From assembly GCF_012295525.1 (NCBI RefSeq), contig NZ_CP051167.1, positions 5,129,501 to 5,193,500 on the forward strand: DNA of 64,000 nt. Direction: 5' to 3'. The position numbers were made by a program, and so were the translations under genes. Shown one piece after another: positions 25,388-33,397 of the stretch. Source of the stretch: Oxynema aestuarii AP17. GTDB lineage: Bacteria; Cyanobacteriota; Cyanobacteriia; Cyanobacteriales; Laspinemataceae. Positions within the stretch are counted from its first letter, which is position 1. Each line of letters opens with the position of its first letter. The notes under the pieces were generated by a model. That model searched no databases. It was not told where the DNA came from and saw only the letters and a list, made by a program, of their open reading frames with translations.

Positions 25388-26554
25388 CTACTCGCTTTTA
25401 CTCGGTGGATTTTTCTTAGACGGTTTACTCGGCGAGGGCGCCGATCCCGCGCGCTTGCCACCTTTGGTCACCGGGCGCGCATTGCCTCTGTGGCGACCCG
25501 GCCCCTTGCCGCGCGGACGACCGGAAAACGGTTTTTTGCGTTTGGCACCGACAAACCCCATGTGGTTGCCGCCGTCAATTTCCAACTGTTCTCCAACTCG
25601 GTGAACGTGCAAGTCCCAGAAATGACCCACCGCTTTAGGATTGGATAACAAACCCTTCAGTTTTAATTTAAAGAACTTCGGTTTCTCCGAATCTTTGCGA
25701 GCGGTTTGTCTGATCTTGATGATGATGTACTGATGCGGTTGGGATTGAAAAATGACCTCCCCGCGAATCGAGAAATATCCATCTTCGAGATGGGATTGCA
25801 GGGTCGGAGCCGGGGCGATCGCCTCCTCGGACTCCTCGGTTGACTCCGCCCTCTCCGTGGCCATTCCTTCGCCCCGTTCGTCGGGACTGTCGGTCGCCAG
25901 TTTTTCCGGCTCCCAAACCCCCATAATTTGCGCGTGCAGATTGTCGGTATTTTGGCGGGTTCGAGGATAAACCACCCAAAGATGTTCTTGTTCTAAATCC
26001 AGGTGATTTTTGACCAAACTCATCACCCGTCCCAACAACACCGCATCGATCTCGGTGCCGTCGCTCGTCAGGAGAATACCGCGCGTAAACTGCTCCTCGG
26101 AGGGCTGATAGCGACCGCGAATTAAACCGACCGCCCGATATTGTTTCGGTTCGCTCGGAGGCGGAATCGGCTGTTTGTGCAAATCTGTGAGATCGCTGTG
26201 AGAACTCCCTTCGCTAGCGCTCCGGTTCGAGGCGCGATCGCTAGAATCGTCAGATTTACTTTCAGCTTCAGTTTCCGGCCCTCGGGCTTCGGCGGGCGAC
26301 GGTTCCACGGCAGTTTCCGGCGCTTGCGCTTCAGTTTCCGGCCCTCGGGCTTCGGCGGGCGACGGTTCCACGGCAGTTTCCGGCGCTTGCGCTTCAGTTT
26401 CCGGCGCTTCTACAGTCGGTTCCGAGGGTATGGCTTCAGCTTCCGGTGGTTTCGCCGGAGGAGTAGGAGGCTTAGCCGGAGGAATCGGCGGTTGGGACTG
26501 GTCGGATTCGGGGGGTTGCGGAGAATTAGACAACTGGTTAGAAGAGGAATTCAT
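25388..26554 (-). CDS. Cyanobacterial protein with Pro/Glu-rich N-terminus and basic C-terminus
   Basis: 388 aa from the ATG of MNSSSNQLSNSPQ, five bases after a near-perfect AAGGAGG. Residues about 15-130 are low-complexity Pro/Ala/Glu with two 21-aa repeats built on TEAQAPETAVEPSP. A folded core from about 140 to 340 (KQYRAVGLIRGRYQPSEEQF, HLWVVYPRTR, GYFSIRGEVIFQSQPHQYII, FFKLKLKGLLSNPKAVGHFW) has no motif I can name. The C-terminal ~45 residues are Lys/Arg/Gly/Pro-rich (RPRGKGPGRHRGNARPV), as in RNA-binding tails. The core looks conserved in cyanobacteria (impression). Nucleic-acid binding is a guess. Confidence 0.72.
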   Translation of the reverse strand: MNSSSNQLSNSPQPPESDQSQPPIPPAKPPTPPAKPPEAEAIPSEPTVEAPETEAQAPETAVEPSPAEARGPETEAQAPETAVEPSPAEARGPETEAESKSDDSSDRASNRSASEGSSHSDLTDLHKQPIPPPSEPKQYRAVGLIRGRYQPSEEQFTRGILLTSDGTEIDAVLLGRVMSLVKNHLDLEQEHLWVVYPRTRQNTDNLHAQIMGVWEPEKLATDSPDERGEGMATERAESTEESEEAIAPAPTLQSHLEDGYFSIRGEVIFQSQPHQYIIIKIRQTARKDSEKPKFFKLKLKGLLSNPKAVGHFWDLHVHRVGEQLEIDGGNHMGFVGAKRKKPFSGRPRGKGPGRHRGNARPVTKGGKRAGSAPSPSKPSKKNPPSKSE

Positions 26555-27284
26555 AAAACCTCCTTGCTGCGGAGACACATCCGATGAGGACTAGGTTACA
26601 AATTGGAAGACGCGATGAGAAATCAAAAGGCTGAGTGGAACAAGCCCTCTCGCCCGGACTGAGGCATCCTGATTCACCATACATGGATTTGGAAGCTCCG
26701 AGTCAAAACGGGGTTGACCGAGTAAAATCGTGTAGAATCGCGGCTCGTGCGGGCGACTCCCCCGCCAAAAATGGCTGGCGAGCGGCGGTTGACACGGGCC
26801 GACCCCCACATCTGGGACGATCTACACGGATAGATCGTCGAGGCCAGTAAGGATGAATTCAGGAGTGACTCAGTATCAGTGGTATCAGTCTGCTTATTGT
26901 ACAGAATGCAACGATCCTAGAGTAAAATCCGCATGGTTTGGAGAAACCAGCGAAGTAGAAGTAACGAGATTCAGGCAAATTTAGGGATTTTGGCAATCGA
27001 TCGCCGCGCTATAGACTCTGGCTCGATCGCGCTGCTGGAATCTCGGTAGTAGGAATTTTTCTCTGACCGTTGGCATTGTTGAAGACGATGCGCCGGAGGT
27101 TGGCCGTTGTCGGATGAGAGCGGCGATCGCTGGAGCTACTCATTTTACACGCTCCCGGGCGATCGCCCTTCTTCGGGTTTTCCCGATGGCGACCTCGGAC
27201 TCGCACGGCTCGCTTCTCAGTTGCGGGTCATCTTTGTCTAGAATAGCGTTAAACCGATCTCGCTCACCATTCAAGGGAAATACT
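26555..27284. other. Non-coding stretch between divergent genes
   Basis: About 730 bp between the minus-strand 388-aa gene and the plus-strand TPR gene. The part 26640-26860 is GC-rich with short inverted repeats, for example GACGATCTACACGG next to ATAGATCGTC, but fits no RNA family I know. It should hold both promoters. Confidence 0.35.
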
Positions 27285-28178
27285 GTGTCTGAAAAACGCG
27301 ATCGCTGGATCTTTAAAGTGGTAATGGCCATTGGTTTAATTGCCTTTCTCGGGATTGGAATTGCCCCTCTGGTCAACGGGGTGTTACAAGCCAATAACCC
27401 CACCACGCAGACGGCTTCGACGGCTTCGCCGAGCAGTGACCCTCAAAATACAGCACAAGCGGATTTAGAAGCCCAAGCTCGCGGTTACGAATTGGTTTTA
27501 CAACGGGAACCGGACAACGAAACCGCATTGCGAGGTCTGCTGGAAGTGCGCTTGCAAATGCAAGATATTCCCGGGGCGATCGCGGCGTTAGAAAAGTTGG
27601 TCGAACTCAAGCCGGAACAGACCAATTATGCGGTGTTGCTCGCCCAAGCGAAGGAACAACAGAACGATCGCGAGGGCGCAGCCCAAATTTATCGCCAACT
27701 GCTCGAAACTCAACCGGGCAATCTCAATGCTTTGCAAGGTTACGTCAATCTCTTGCTGGCTCAAGACCGCCCGGAAGCGGCGATCGGCTTGCTCCAGGAA
27801 ACTCTCGAAAAAGCCCCCCAAGCCAATCAAATTGAGGCTAACAGCATCGATGTGGTCTCGGTTCAGGTCATTCTCGGGCAGGTCTACGCCGATCGCGATC
27901 GCTATGACGAAGCCCTCGCGGTCTTTGACGAAGCCATTAAAACCGATCCGGAGGATTTTCGCCCCATTCTCGCCAAAGCCCTCGTTTTCCAACGTCAGGG
28001 TAAAAATGACGAAGCTCAACCTCTATTCAATACGGCATCGGAATTAGCCCCGGCCCAATACAAGGATCAAATTAACCAGTTGGCGCAAATGCCCGTCCCG
28101 ACTCAGGGCGCCGCTCCAGCCCCGGCCCCGGCTCCCTCTCCGGCGGAATCGAACCCCGAGGAAACGTCGCCGGAGTAA
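27285..28178 (+). CDS. Membrane-anchored TPR protein
   Basis: 297 aa from a GTG preceded by AAGGGAAA; the frame is open far upstream, but the membrane anchor KVVMAIGLIAFLGIGIAPLV sits at residues about 10-30 from this start. TPR units follow: AQARGYELVLQREPDNETAL, IPGAIAALEKLVELKPEQT, GAAQIYRQLLETQPGNLNAL, AIGLLQETLEKAPQ, DEALAVFDEAIKTDPEDFRP. The C-terminal tail is Pro/Ala-rich. It would scaffold a complex at the membrane. Partner unknown. It is convergent with mnx only 6 bp apart. Confidence 0.82.
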   Translation: MSEKRDRWIFKVVMAIGLIAFLGIGIAPLVNGVLQANNPTTQTASTASPSSDPQNTAQADLEAQARGYELVLQREPDNETALRGLLEVRLQMQDIPGAIAALEKLVELKPEQTNYAVLLAQAKEQQNDREGAAQIYRQLLETQPGNLNALQGYVNLLLAQDRPEAAIGLLQETLEKAPQANQIEANSIDVVSVQVILGQVYADRDRYDEALAVFDEAIKTDPEDFRPILAKALVFQRQGKNDEAQPLFNTASELAPAQYKDQINQLAQMPVPTQGAAPAPAPAPSPAESNPEETSPE

Positions 28179-28184
28179 GCGTCC

Positions 28185-28805
28185 CTAGGCGACTTCTAAG
28201 GCGGCGACGATGCCGAAAAGCAGAAATAAACCGCCGCCGATCGCCGTCACGGTCCGTTCGGAAATCTTTCCGGCAATTAATCGACCTCCAATCACCGCGA
28301 TCGCCGCGCAGATACTGTGACCCTGAATCGCTCCGACGGTCACCCCCAAGGGGTTGTTCGCCGCCGCTAGGGCGATCGTGGTGATTTGGGTGCGATCGCC
28401 CCATTCCGCTAAAAAGGTCAGCAAGAACGCTTCGGCTAAAATTCCCCATTGGGCCGACTGGCTCAACCACCGAGAAAATTTCGACTCCTCAACGGCGATC
28501 GCCGCCGATTTCACTTCCTCCTCGTCCGGTTGGCTACTCATCTGGGACGCATCGTAAAGCAACTTCAAACCGAAGCCCACAAACAAAGCAATTTCACCAA
28601 AATCAAGATAATGTTTCGGCAAAAATGACACCGCCTGACCGATTAACACCGAGAGTACGGTCATCGCCGCCAGAGCCAACACCACCCCGCCAAATACCCA
28701 CCTGCGCGTGTGGCGCATCGCTAAAATGACGGCAATAAAAAAGGTCTTATCTCCTAACTCGGAAATCGTCGTCAGTAACAACCCTGCCGTATATGCTTTT
28801 AACAT
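28185..28805 (-). CDS. mnx: GDT1/UPF0016-family manganese exporter
   Basis: 206 aa from ATG, after the ribosome site GAGGAGCGAG. Six membrane segments in two halves; each half has one E-x-G-D-K/R-T motif: SELGDKTFFIAV near residue 16 and AEWGDRTQITTI near 135. The loop between the halves (about 85-110) is acidic and hydrophilic. Proteins of this type in Synechocystis (Mnx) move manganese out of the cytoplasm into thylakoid lumen or periplasm to supply the water-splitting cluster and avoid toxicity. Plants have the same family. The 5' leader can form alternative hairpins, a possible control site. Confidence 0.9.
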   Translation of the reverse strand: MLKAYTAGLLLTTISELGDKTFFIAVILAMRHTRRWVFGGVVLALAAMTVLSVLIGQAVSFLPKHYLDFGEIALFVGFGLKLLYDASQMSSQPDEEEVKSAAIAVEESKFSRWLSQSAQWGILAEAFLLTFLAEWGDRTQITTIALAAANNPLGVTVGAIQGHSICAAIAVIGGRLIAGKISERTVTAIGGGLFLLFGIVAALEVA

Positions 28806-28842
28806 CAACTCTCGCTCCTCGGAATAAAACTGTAGGGCGATC

Positions 28843-28907
28843 CGAGCGAGCTGGTTAAAAGCGAAAACACTTCACCAAGCTCGCTCGAATGCGAACTTAG
28901 TGAAGGT
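28843..28907 (-). promoter_or_regulatory. mnx leader with two mutually exclusive hairpins
   Basis: On the minus strand, hairpin A pairs ACCTTCACTAAG (28907-28896) with CTTGGTGAAGT (28879-28869). Hairpin B pairs CGAGCGAGCTTGGT (28887-28874) with AACCAGCTCGCTCG (28856-28843) with one bulge. Both use 28874-28879, so only one can form at a time. The leader lies 37 to 100 nt upstream of the mnx start. No T-run follows hairpin B directly. It does not match the yybP-ykoY manganese riboswitch as I know it. Confidence 0.5.
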
Positions 28908-29134
28908 CTCGCTGCCAAGTTCTCTAAAGACTCAAAATTTCCTCTTTCTTATCGAGGAAAATCGGAAAACTTGTTATCCAAACCAGGCGTTTGAGCCAGT
29001 ATGTTGATTCGGATAGATCGACACTTTGATGAGTCGATAGCTACTCCCCTTCAGGAGTTCATTCTACTGTAAACGCTTCAAAAATACAAGCATTTTCGAT
29101 CGTTTTTCTCCCTTTTTCAATCGAAGTATTTCTC

Positions 29135-29183
29135 ATTTCACAAATGAATCACTTTGCTTTTAAAAATGATTCATTTGTGAAAT
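29135..29183. repeat. Perfect 17-bp inverted repeat between sdhA and mnx
   Basis: ATTTCACAAATGAATCA (29135-29151) and its exact complement at 29167-29183, with a 15-nt AT-rich spacer. It lies after sdhA's stop codon and upstream of mnx, both on the minus strand. It could be an sdhA terminator, though only weak T content follows, or a binding site for a regulator of mnx. Confidence 0.6.
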
Positions 29184-29239
29184 CAAATTCCCGCGATCGA
29201 GGGCTGGCCAAAGGGAAAAAACCCCTCTTTTTGAGCGCT

Positions 29240-30985
29240 CTAATACTTGCGTTCCTTCGGCTCGAAGCGAGTAATGGTGACGGGTCGATAACGAATGTCA
29301 ATTCCTGTCGGGGAATAATAGGCCAGAGTATGTTTTAAAAAATTGGCATCGTCGCGATCGGGATAATCTTCGCGGGCGTGGGCGCCGCGACTTTCCCGAC
29401 GCTCTAGGGCGGAGGAGAGAATCATCTGACCGACCCGCATGAGATTCTTCAATTCGAGTGCTTCGATCAGTTCCGTATTCCACACCGTCCCCTTATCGTC
29501 CAAATACACCTGTTCGGCTTGAGCGATCGCCCGTTCGACCTGTTCCAAGCCTTCGCGCATGAGCGATTCGGTCCGAAAGACGCCGCAATGTTGGCTCATG
29601 CAGTCTTGAAAGGCTTGACGAACTTCGCCGATGCGATAGGAGCCACGGGCGTCGAGGAGGGATTGGAGGGTGTCGCGGGCGTCTTCGAGATAGGGGGTGG
29701 GGTCGAAATCGGGTTGTTTGCGATCGTCGAGGTAGCGGGCGATCGCCGCCCCGGTCAACTTGCCGTACACCACGCATTCGAGCAAGGAATTGCTGCCGAG
29801 ACGGTTGGCGCCGTGAACCGACACGCACGCCGTTTCCCCCGCCGCAAATAAACCTTCGATAAAACCTTCCGGACCCTTGCGAACGCGCCCTTGAGTATCC
29901 ACGGGAATCCCGCCCATCGAGTAGTGAGCCGTGGGACGTACGGGCATCGGTTCGATCGCCGCATCGATCGCCAGCAAACGATGGGCTTCTTCCCAACAAA
30001 AGGGAATCCGACTCATAATTTTTTCCCGTCCCATGTGGCGCAAGTCCAGGTAAACAAACGGACCGCCGGGACTGCCGTCGGCGTGGATGCCCCGTCCGGC
30101 GCGAATTTCGAGGGCGATCGCCCGGGAGGTAATATCCCGGGGTGCCAATTCCATCCGCGAGGGGGCGTAATTCGCCATGAACCGATCGCCTTCGCCATTA
30201 ATCAGATACGCCCCTTCGCCGCGTACCGCTTCCGAAATCAACACCCCCACCGGATAGAGTCCCGTGGGGTGAAACTGGACGAACTCCATATCCTGCAAGG
30301 GGACTCCGGCGATCGCCGCCATTGCCAAACCGTCCCCAGTCGAAGCAAAATCGTTCGAGGTCGTATTAAAAACCCGTCCGTAGCCGCCCGTGGCTAACAT
30401 CACCACCTTCGCCCGGACCGCCCGCAGTTCGCCGTCGAGAATGTGGTACATGACCACCCCCTTCGCTTCTCCGTCCTCGACAATCGGGCGCATCACGTAC
30501 CATTCGTCGTACACTCGCACCCCGCAACGGCGCAAATTATTGACCAACTCGTGCAGGATCGCGTGACCTGTCTTGTCGGCGGCGTAACAGGTGCGTTTGT
30601 GACTGTGACCGCCGAACGCCCGTTGGGCGATCCGTCCGTCGGGCAGTCGCGAAAAGAGAACCCCCATGTGTTCGAGGTCGATGACCACATTGGGGGCTTC
30701 CCGGGCGAGCAGTTCGACTGCATCTTGGTCGGCGAGGTAGTCCGATCCTTTGACCGTATCGAAGGCGTGAGCTTCCCAGGAGTCGAGGTCGTCTACGTTT
30801 TTGAGGGTGGCGGCGATCCCCCCTTGGGCTGCGACGGAGTGCGATCGGATCGGGTGAGTTTTAGCGACTACCGCCACGTCCGCATCCGGCTTGAGGCGGC
30901 TGATTTCGACGGCAGCCCGACAACCTGCGAGTCCGCCACCGACGATAATGACGTCGTGTTCGATCGTATCTGCTATCTTGGGCAT
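29240..30985 (-). CDS. sdhA: Succinate dehydrogenase / fumarate reductase flavoprotein subunit
   Basis: 581 aa. FAD-binding motif DVIIVGGGLAGCRAAVEISR at residues about 11-30; RSHSVAAQGGIAATLKN near 48 has the His that carries covalent FAD; DMEFVQFHPTGLYP near 232 and ITSRAIALEIRAGRGIH near 280 hold substrate-binding His and Arg; HYSMGGIPVDTQGRV near 350 is the capping loop. It oxidises succinate to fumarate on the membrane, feeding electrons to quinone. No sdhB or membrane subunit is adjacent, as is common in cyanobacteria. The call SdhA over FrdA rests on general context. Confidence 0.93.
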   Translation of the reverse strand: MPKIADTIEHDVIIVGGGLAGCRAAVEISRLKPDADVAVVAKTHPIRSHSVAAQGGIAATLKNVDDLDSWEAHAFDTVKGSDYLADQDAVELLAREAPNVVIDLEHMGVLFSRLPDGRIAQRAFGGHSHKRTCYAADKTGHAILHELVNNLRRCGVRVYDEWYVMRPIVEDGEAKGVVMYHILDGELRAVRAKVVMLATGGYGRVFNTTSNDFASTGDGLAMAAIAGVPLQDMEFVQFHPTGLYPVGVLISEAVRGEGAYLINGEGDRFMANYAPSRMELAPRDITSRAIALEIRAGRGIHADGSPGGPFVYLDLRHMGREKIMSRIPFCWEEAHRLLAIDAAIEPMPVRPTAHYSMGGIPVDTQGRVRKGPEGFIEGLFAAGETACVSVHGANRLGSNSLLECVVYGKLTGAAIARYLDDRKQPDFDPTPYLEDARDTLQSLLDARGSYRIGEVRQAFQDCMSQHCGVFRTESLMREGLEQVERAIAQAEQVYLDDKGTVWNTELIEALELKNLMRVGQMILSSALERRESRGAHAREDYPDRDDANFLKHTLAYYSPTGIDIRYRPVTITRFEPKERKY

Positions 30986-31079
30986 TTTCTATACTTCGCT
31001 CTCAAAAAAGATTCCCCACCTTCGGGCAGGGAAATTCTGACAGGGGTTGGCGCGACGAGCCATTGCGGGCTGTGGGGTC

Positions 31080-31397
31080 TCAACTGGTCGCGCCTGCCGT
31101 TCCCTCCCTACGGGATGCGCTCGAAGCCGTTCCCAGTTCGGGGGAGGTATTATCGACCGGATTGAATTCGATGTGATTGAGTAAGGTCGTGACGAAGGCA
31201 AACAGCAGGAATGGTAAGGATAAGACGACAATGAGTCCGACCGTGGCGAGGGCGTAAATCTGCCGTTCGGCACTCCACAAGGCCAACGCCGACGCCAAAC
31301 TGAGGAAAATGACGATCAACCAAATGATGATTTGTCCGTAAATGTCCCCAAAGGTGAGGGTGCAAACTAGCCGATATTTGGGTAGTTCGTTATCCAC
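31080..31397 (-). CDS. Small two-segment membrane protein
   Basis: 105 aa, GTG start after AGGAGGATCTCAATC. Two membrane segments: GQIIIWLIVIFLSLASALAL (about 20-42) and ATVGLIVVLSLPFLLFAFVT (about 51-70). A polar C-terminus follows, ending in a Ser/Ala/Gly-rich tail. The N-terminal RLVCTLTFGDIYG is the only distinctive string. No family recognised; probably cyanobacterium-specific. It lies about 95 bp upstream of sdhA on the same strand and may be co-transcribed with it. Confidence 0.65.
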   Translation of the reverse strand: MDNELPKYRLVCTLTFGDIYGQIIIWLIVIFLSLASALALWSAERQIYALATVGLIVVLSLPFLLFAFVTTLLNHIEFNPVDNTSPELGTASSASRREGTAGATS

Positions 31398-32216
31398 GAT
31401 TGAGATCCTCCTAACTTCTGAATGAAAGGTCTAAAGTAAACTACCTACGCCGATTTAAAAGAATATAGCTTGGGCAACAAGCCCATAGATGGCCTTCAAG
31501 TAGGAGCAAAAAAATTTTCGCCCTTACCGATTGGTCTTACCTCTAGGCGATCGGCGCTATCCGAGTTCCTAAGATTTATGGAAAGCACAGGTTGTACAAA
31601 AAAACTTGTATGGATCTAGCTTGGTTTTCGCTATTTCGGGCCCGGTTAGGTAGTCGGATTCTACCATGCTTGGGAAGTCCGTGCTGAGCCTCTCGAAGTC
31701 TTCTAACGCTCAATTGAAAATTGTTGAGGGGGACTGATTGCTCCCCAAACTTCTCAAAAAGTCACAAGGATTGCAAGATCGATTGACCCGATCGCCCCGG
31801 GGAAAGCCTCCCCGGCCTGGAAGCGCGAGGATCCGTGGGCCTGTCGGCGGCGATACGCCGGAGGCGTCGCGAGTGCGAACGCACGATCGCATCATGACAC
31901 GCGATCGCCCCTCGTGCGCGGATCTTGACTGCGGACTCCTCTGTACGAGTCGATGCTTGAAGAAAATAGTTTTGTCATTATTTATTTACTTTGCAAGTCG
32001 CCCCGCCGTGAGTTTAACTCACAAATATGGCTCTCTTGGTTATCTGAGTTACGGAATCAATGAGAACGTAGATTATATAATTTTATTTGCGTTGTATTAA
32101 GTTTGTTGTGAATCCCGTTACTCAAAGTCTAAAGTTTTCACGAAGAGAACGCAGTCTTTAGAATTTTTCCGGATATCTTAAGCACATCACCCAATCGCTT
32201 GACTCGGAGGAATCAG
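31398..32216. other. Non-coding stretch, 31.4-32.2 kb
   Basis: About 820 bp. One 120-codon plus-strand frame (31738) has scrambled composition and no ribosome site. A short HIP-rich palindromic run near 31850 (GATACGCCGGAGGCGTCGCG) resembles the GC-rich repeats found inside the tnpB at 12.5 kb. The promoter of the TPR gene is likely in the AT-rich 3' half. Confidence 0.4.
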
Positions 32217-32939
32217 ATGGAATTCTTGCTTGTTATTTTGGCTTCGATCGCGATCGCCTATGGGTTGCTCAAGATGCTAACAAAAATTAAAAATTTCGAC
32301 CGCGATCGTGCGACCAGTTCGACCCCGGAACCTCCCCGGGAACCCGCAGTTATTGAAGAATCGTGTCCTCCGGGTTCGCCGTCGATCCGTGTCGAGCAGT
32401 TCTTGGAAAAAACAACGGCCAACGATTTAGGATCCCCGAGTAAAGATTCGAGTTACGAAGATTGGAAAAATCGAGGCGATCGCCATTTGGTTTGTGGGGC
32501 TTATCCAGAAGCCCTCGAAGCTTACGATCGCGCCTTGGAATTGCAGCCCAAAGCTTCTTATCTTTGGCAACAACGAGGGGAAACCTTAAAACGATTGAGG
32601 CGCTATCAAGAGGCGATCGCCTCCTACGACCGGGCGATCGAAGTGAGTATGAATCCGATCGGTCGCTATCAAGCTTGGAATGGAAAAGGTTCCTTATTGT
32701 TTGCCTTGCAGCGCTACGAAGAATCGATCGCCGCTTACCACCAAGCCTTAGCCATTTGTCCCAATGGAATCGGATCGTCCCATATTTTAGGATTGGAAGG
32801 GATGGCCTGGTCGAAATTAAAACATTATGAAAAAGCAGGCGATTGCTATCGGCAAGCCTATCACAAGGCGATTGAAGTCTCGGAACAAACTCGCTTTCAC
32901 TTGAACGATTGGCGGGTTCGATCTGCCGAGCAGATTTAA
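32217..32939 (+). CDS. Membrane-anchored TPR protein
   Basis: 240 aa from the ATG of MEFLLVILASIAIAYG, chosen because GGAGG lies 7 nt before it. The N-terminus is a membrane anchor, followed by a Ser/Pro-rich linker to about residue 75. Residues about 80-230 are TPRs: GAYPEALEAYDRALELQPKA, RYQEAIASYDRAIEVSMNPI, RYEESIAAYHQALAICPNGI, HYEKAGDCYRQAYHKAIEVS. A cytoplasm-facing scaffold is likely. No operon partner. Function unknown. Confidence 0.8.
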   Translation: MEFLLVILASIAIAYGLLKMLTKIKNFDRDRATSSTPEPPREPAVIEESCPPGSPSIRVEQFLEKTTANDLGSPSKDSSYEDWKNRGDRHLVCGAYPEALEAYDRALELQPKASYLWQQRGETLKRLRRYQEAIASYDRAIEVSMNPIGRYQAWNGKGSLLFALQRYEESIAAYHQALAICPNGIGSSHILGLEGMAWSKLKHYEKAGDCYRQAYHKAIEVSEQTRFHLNDWRVRSAEQI

Positions 32940-33064
32940 CTTGGAACCGAGAAAATAGAGGGAATCGCAGATGTTTACAACAACTTAGAATAATCGTTGA
33001 AACATCGATCTCAACCCCTCGAATCAAAACGATCCAGAAATTAGGATCGACCGGATCGGTACCT

Positions 33065-33295
33065 TCAATCAATCGCGTGAATTAACCCTCGATGTAAATC
33101 TTCATAAATGCGATCGACCCAAACTTGTTCTTGCGAACTCAAACAATGTCCCGAGAGTAAAGTCATTAACGTGCGTTGGTCTTGACGGCTGATTTGACGA
33201 GAGGAGAGGATGCGATCGACGGCCCGGCGAATGGCATTTCGATCGGTAGATGCAATAGTATCCATAGGATCTCGGAGAAATTTAAACCCTTCCAT
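33065..33295 (-). CDS. Small 66-76 aa protein of unknown function
   Basis: 76 aa, or 66 aa if the internal ATG (MDTIASTDRNAIRRAV) is the start. A helical, soluble protein: RRAVDRILSSRQISRQDQRT and LMTLLSGHCLSSQEQVWVDR, ending IYEDLHRGLIHAID. The pattern of a helix hairpin with an SRQISRQDQ turn looks like a conserved cyanobacterial protein family (impression). It lies divergent from the exoprotein gene. No function assigned. Confidence 0.65.
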   Translation of the reverse strand: MEGFKFLRDPMDTIASTDRNAIRRAVDRILSSRQISRQDQRTLMTLLSGHCLSSQEQVWVDRIYEDLHRGLIHAID

Positions 33296-33397
33296 CTTCT
33301 AGTATCCGTGAAATTACGGTTGTCGGTGCGATCGAGATCGGCTATGGCTGAGATCGCGATCGCAACGATCGCCGAGCGTCCCTCAACAGCACGAACC

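Noticed and set aside
28843-28907. mnx leader as a yybP-ykoY manganese riboswitch
   Set aside because: The conserved internal loops of that class are not visible; only alternative hairpins are supported.
31738-32100. Plus-strand 120-codon open frame
   Set aside because: Composition shifts abruptly, no ribosome site, overlaps GC-rich palindromic repeat sequence.
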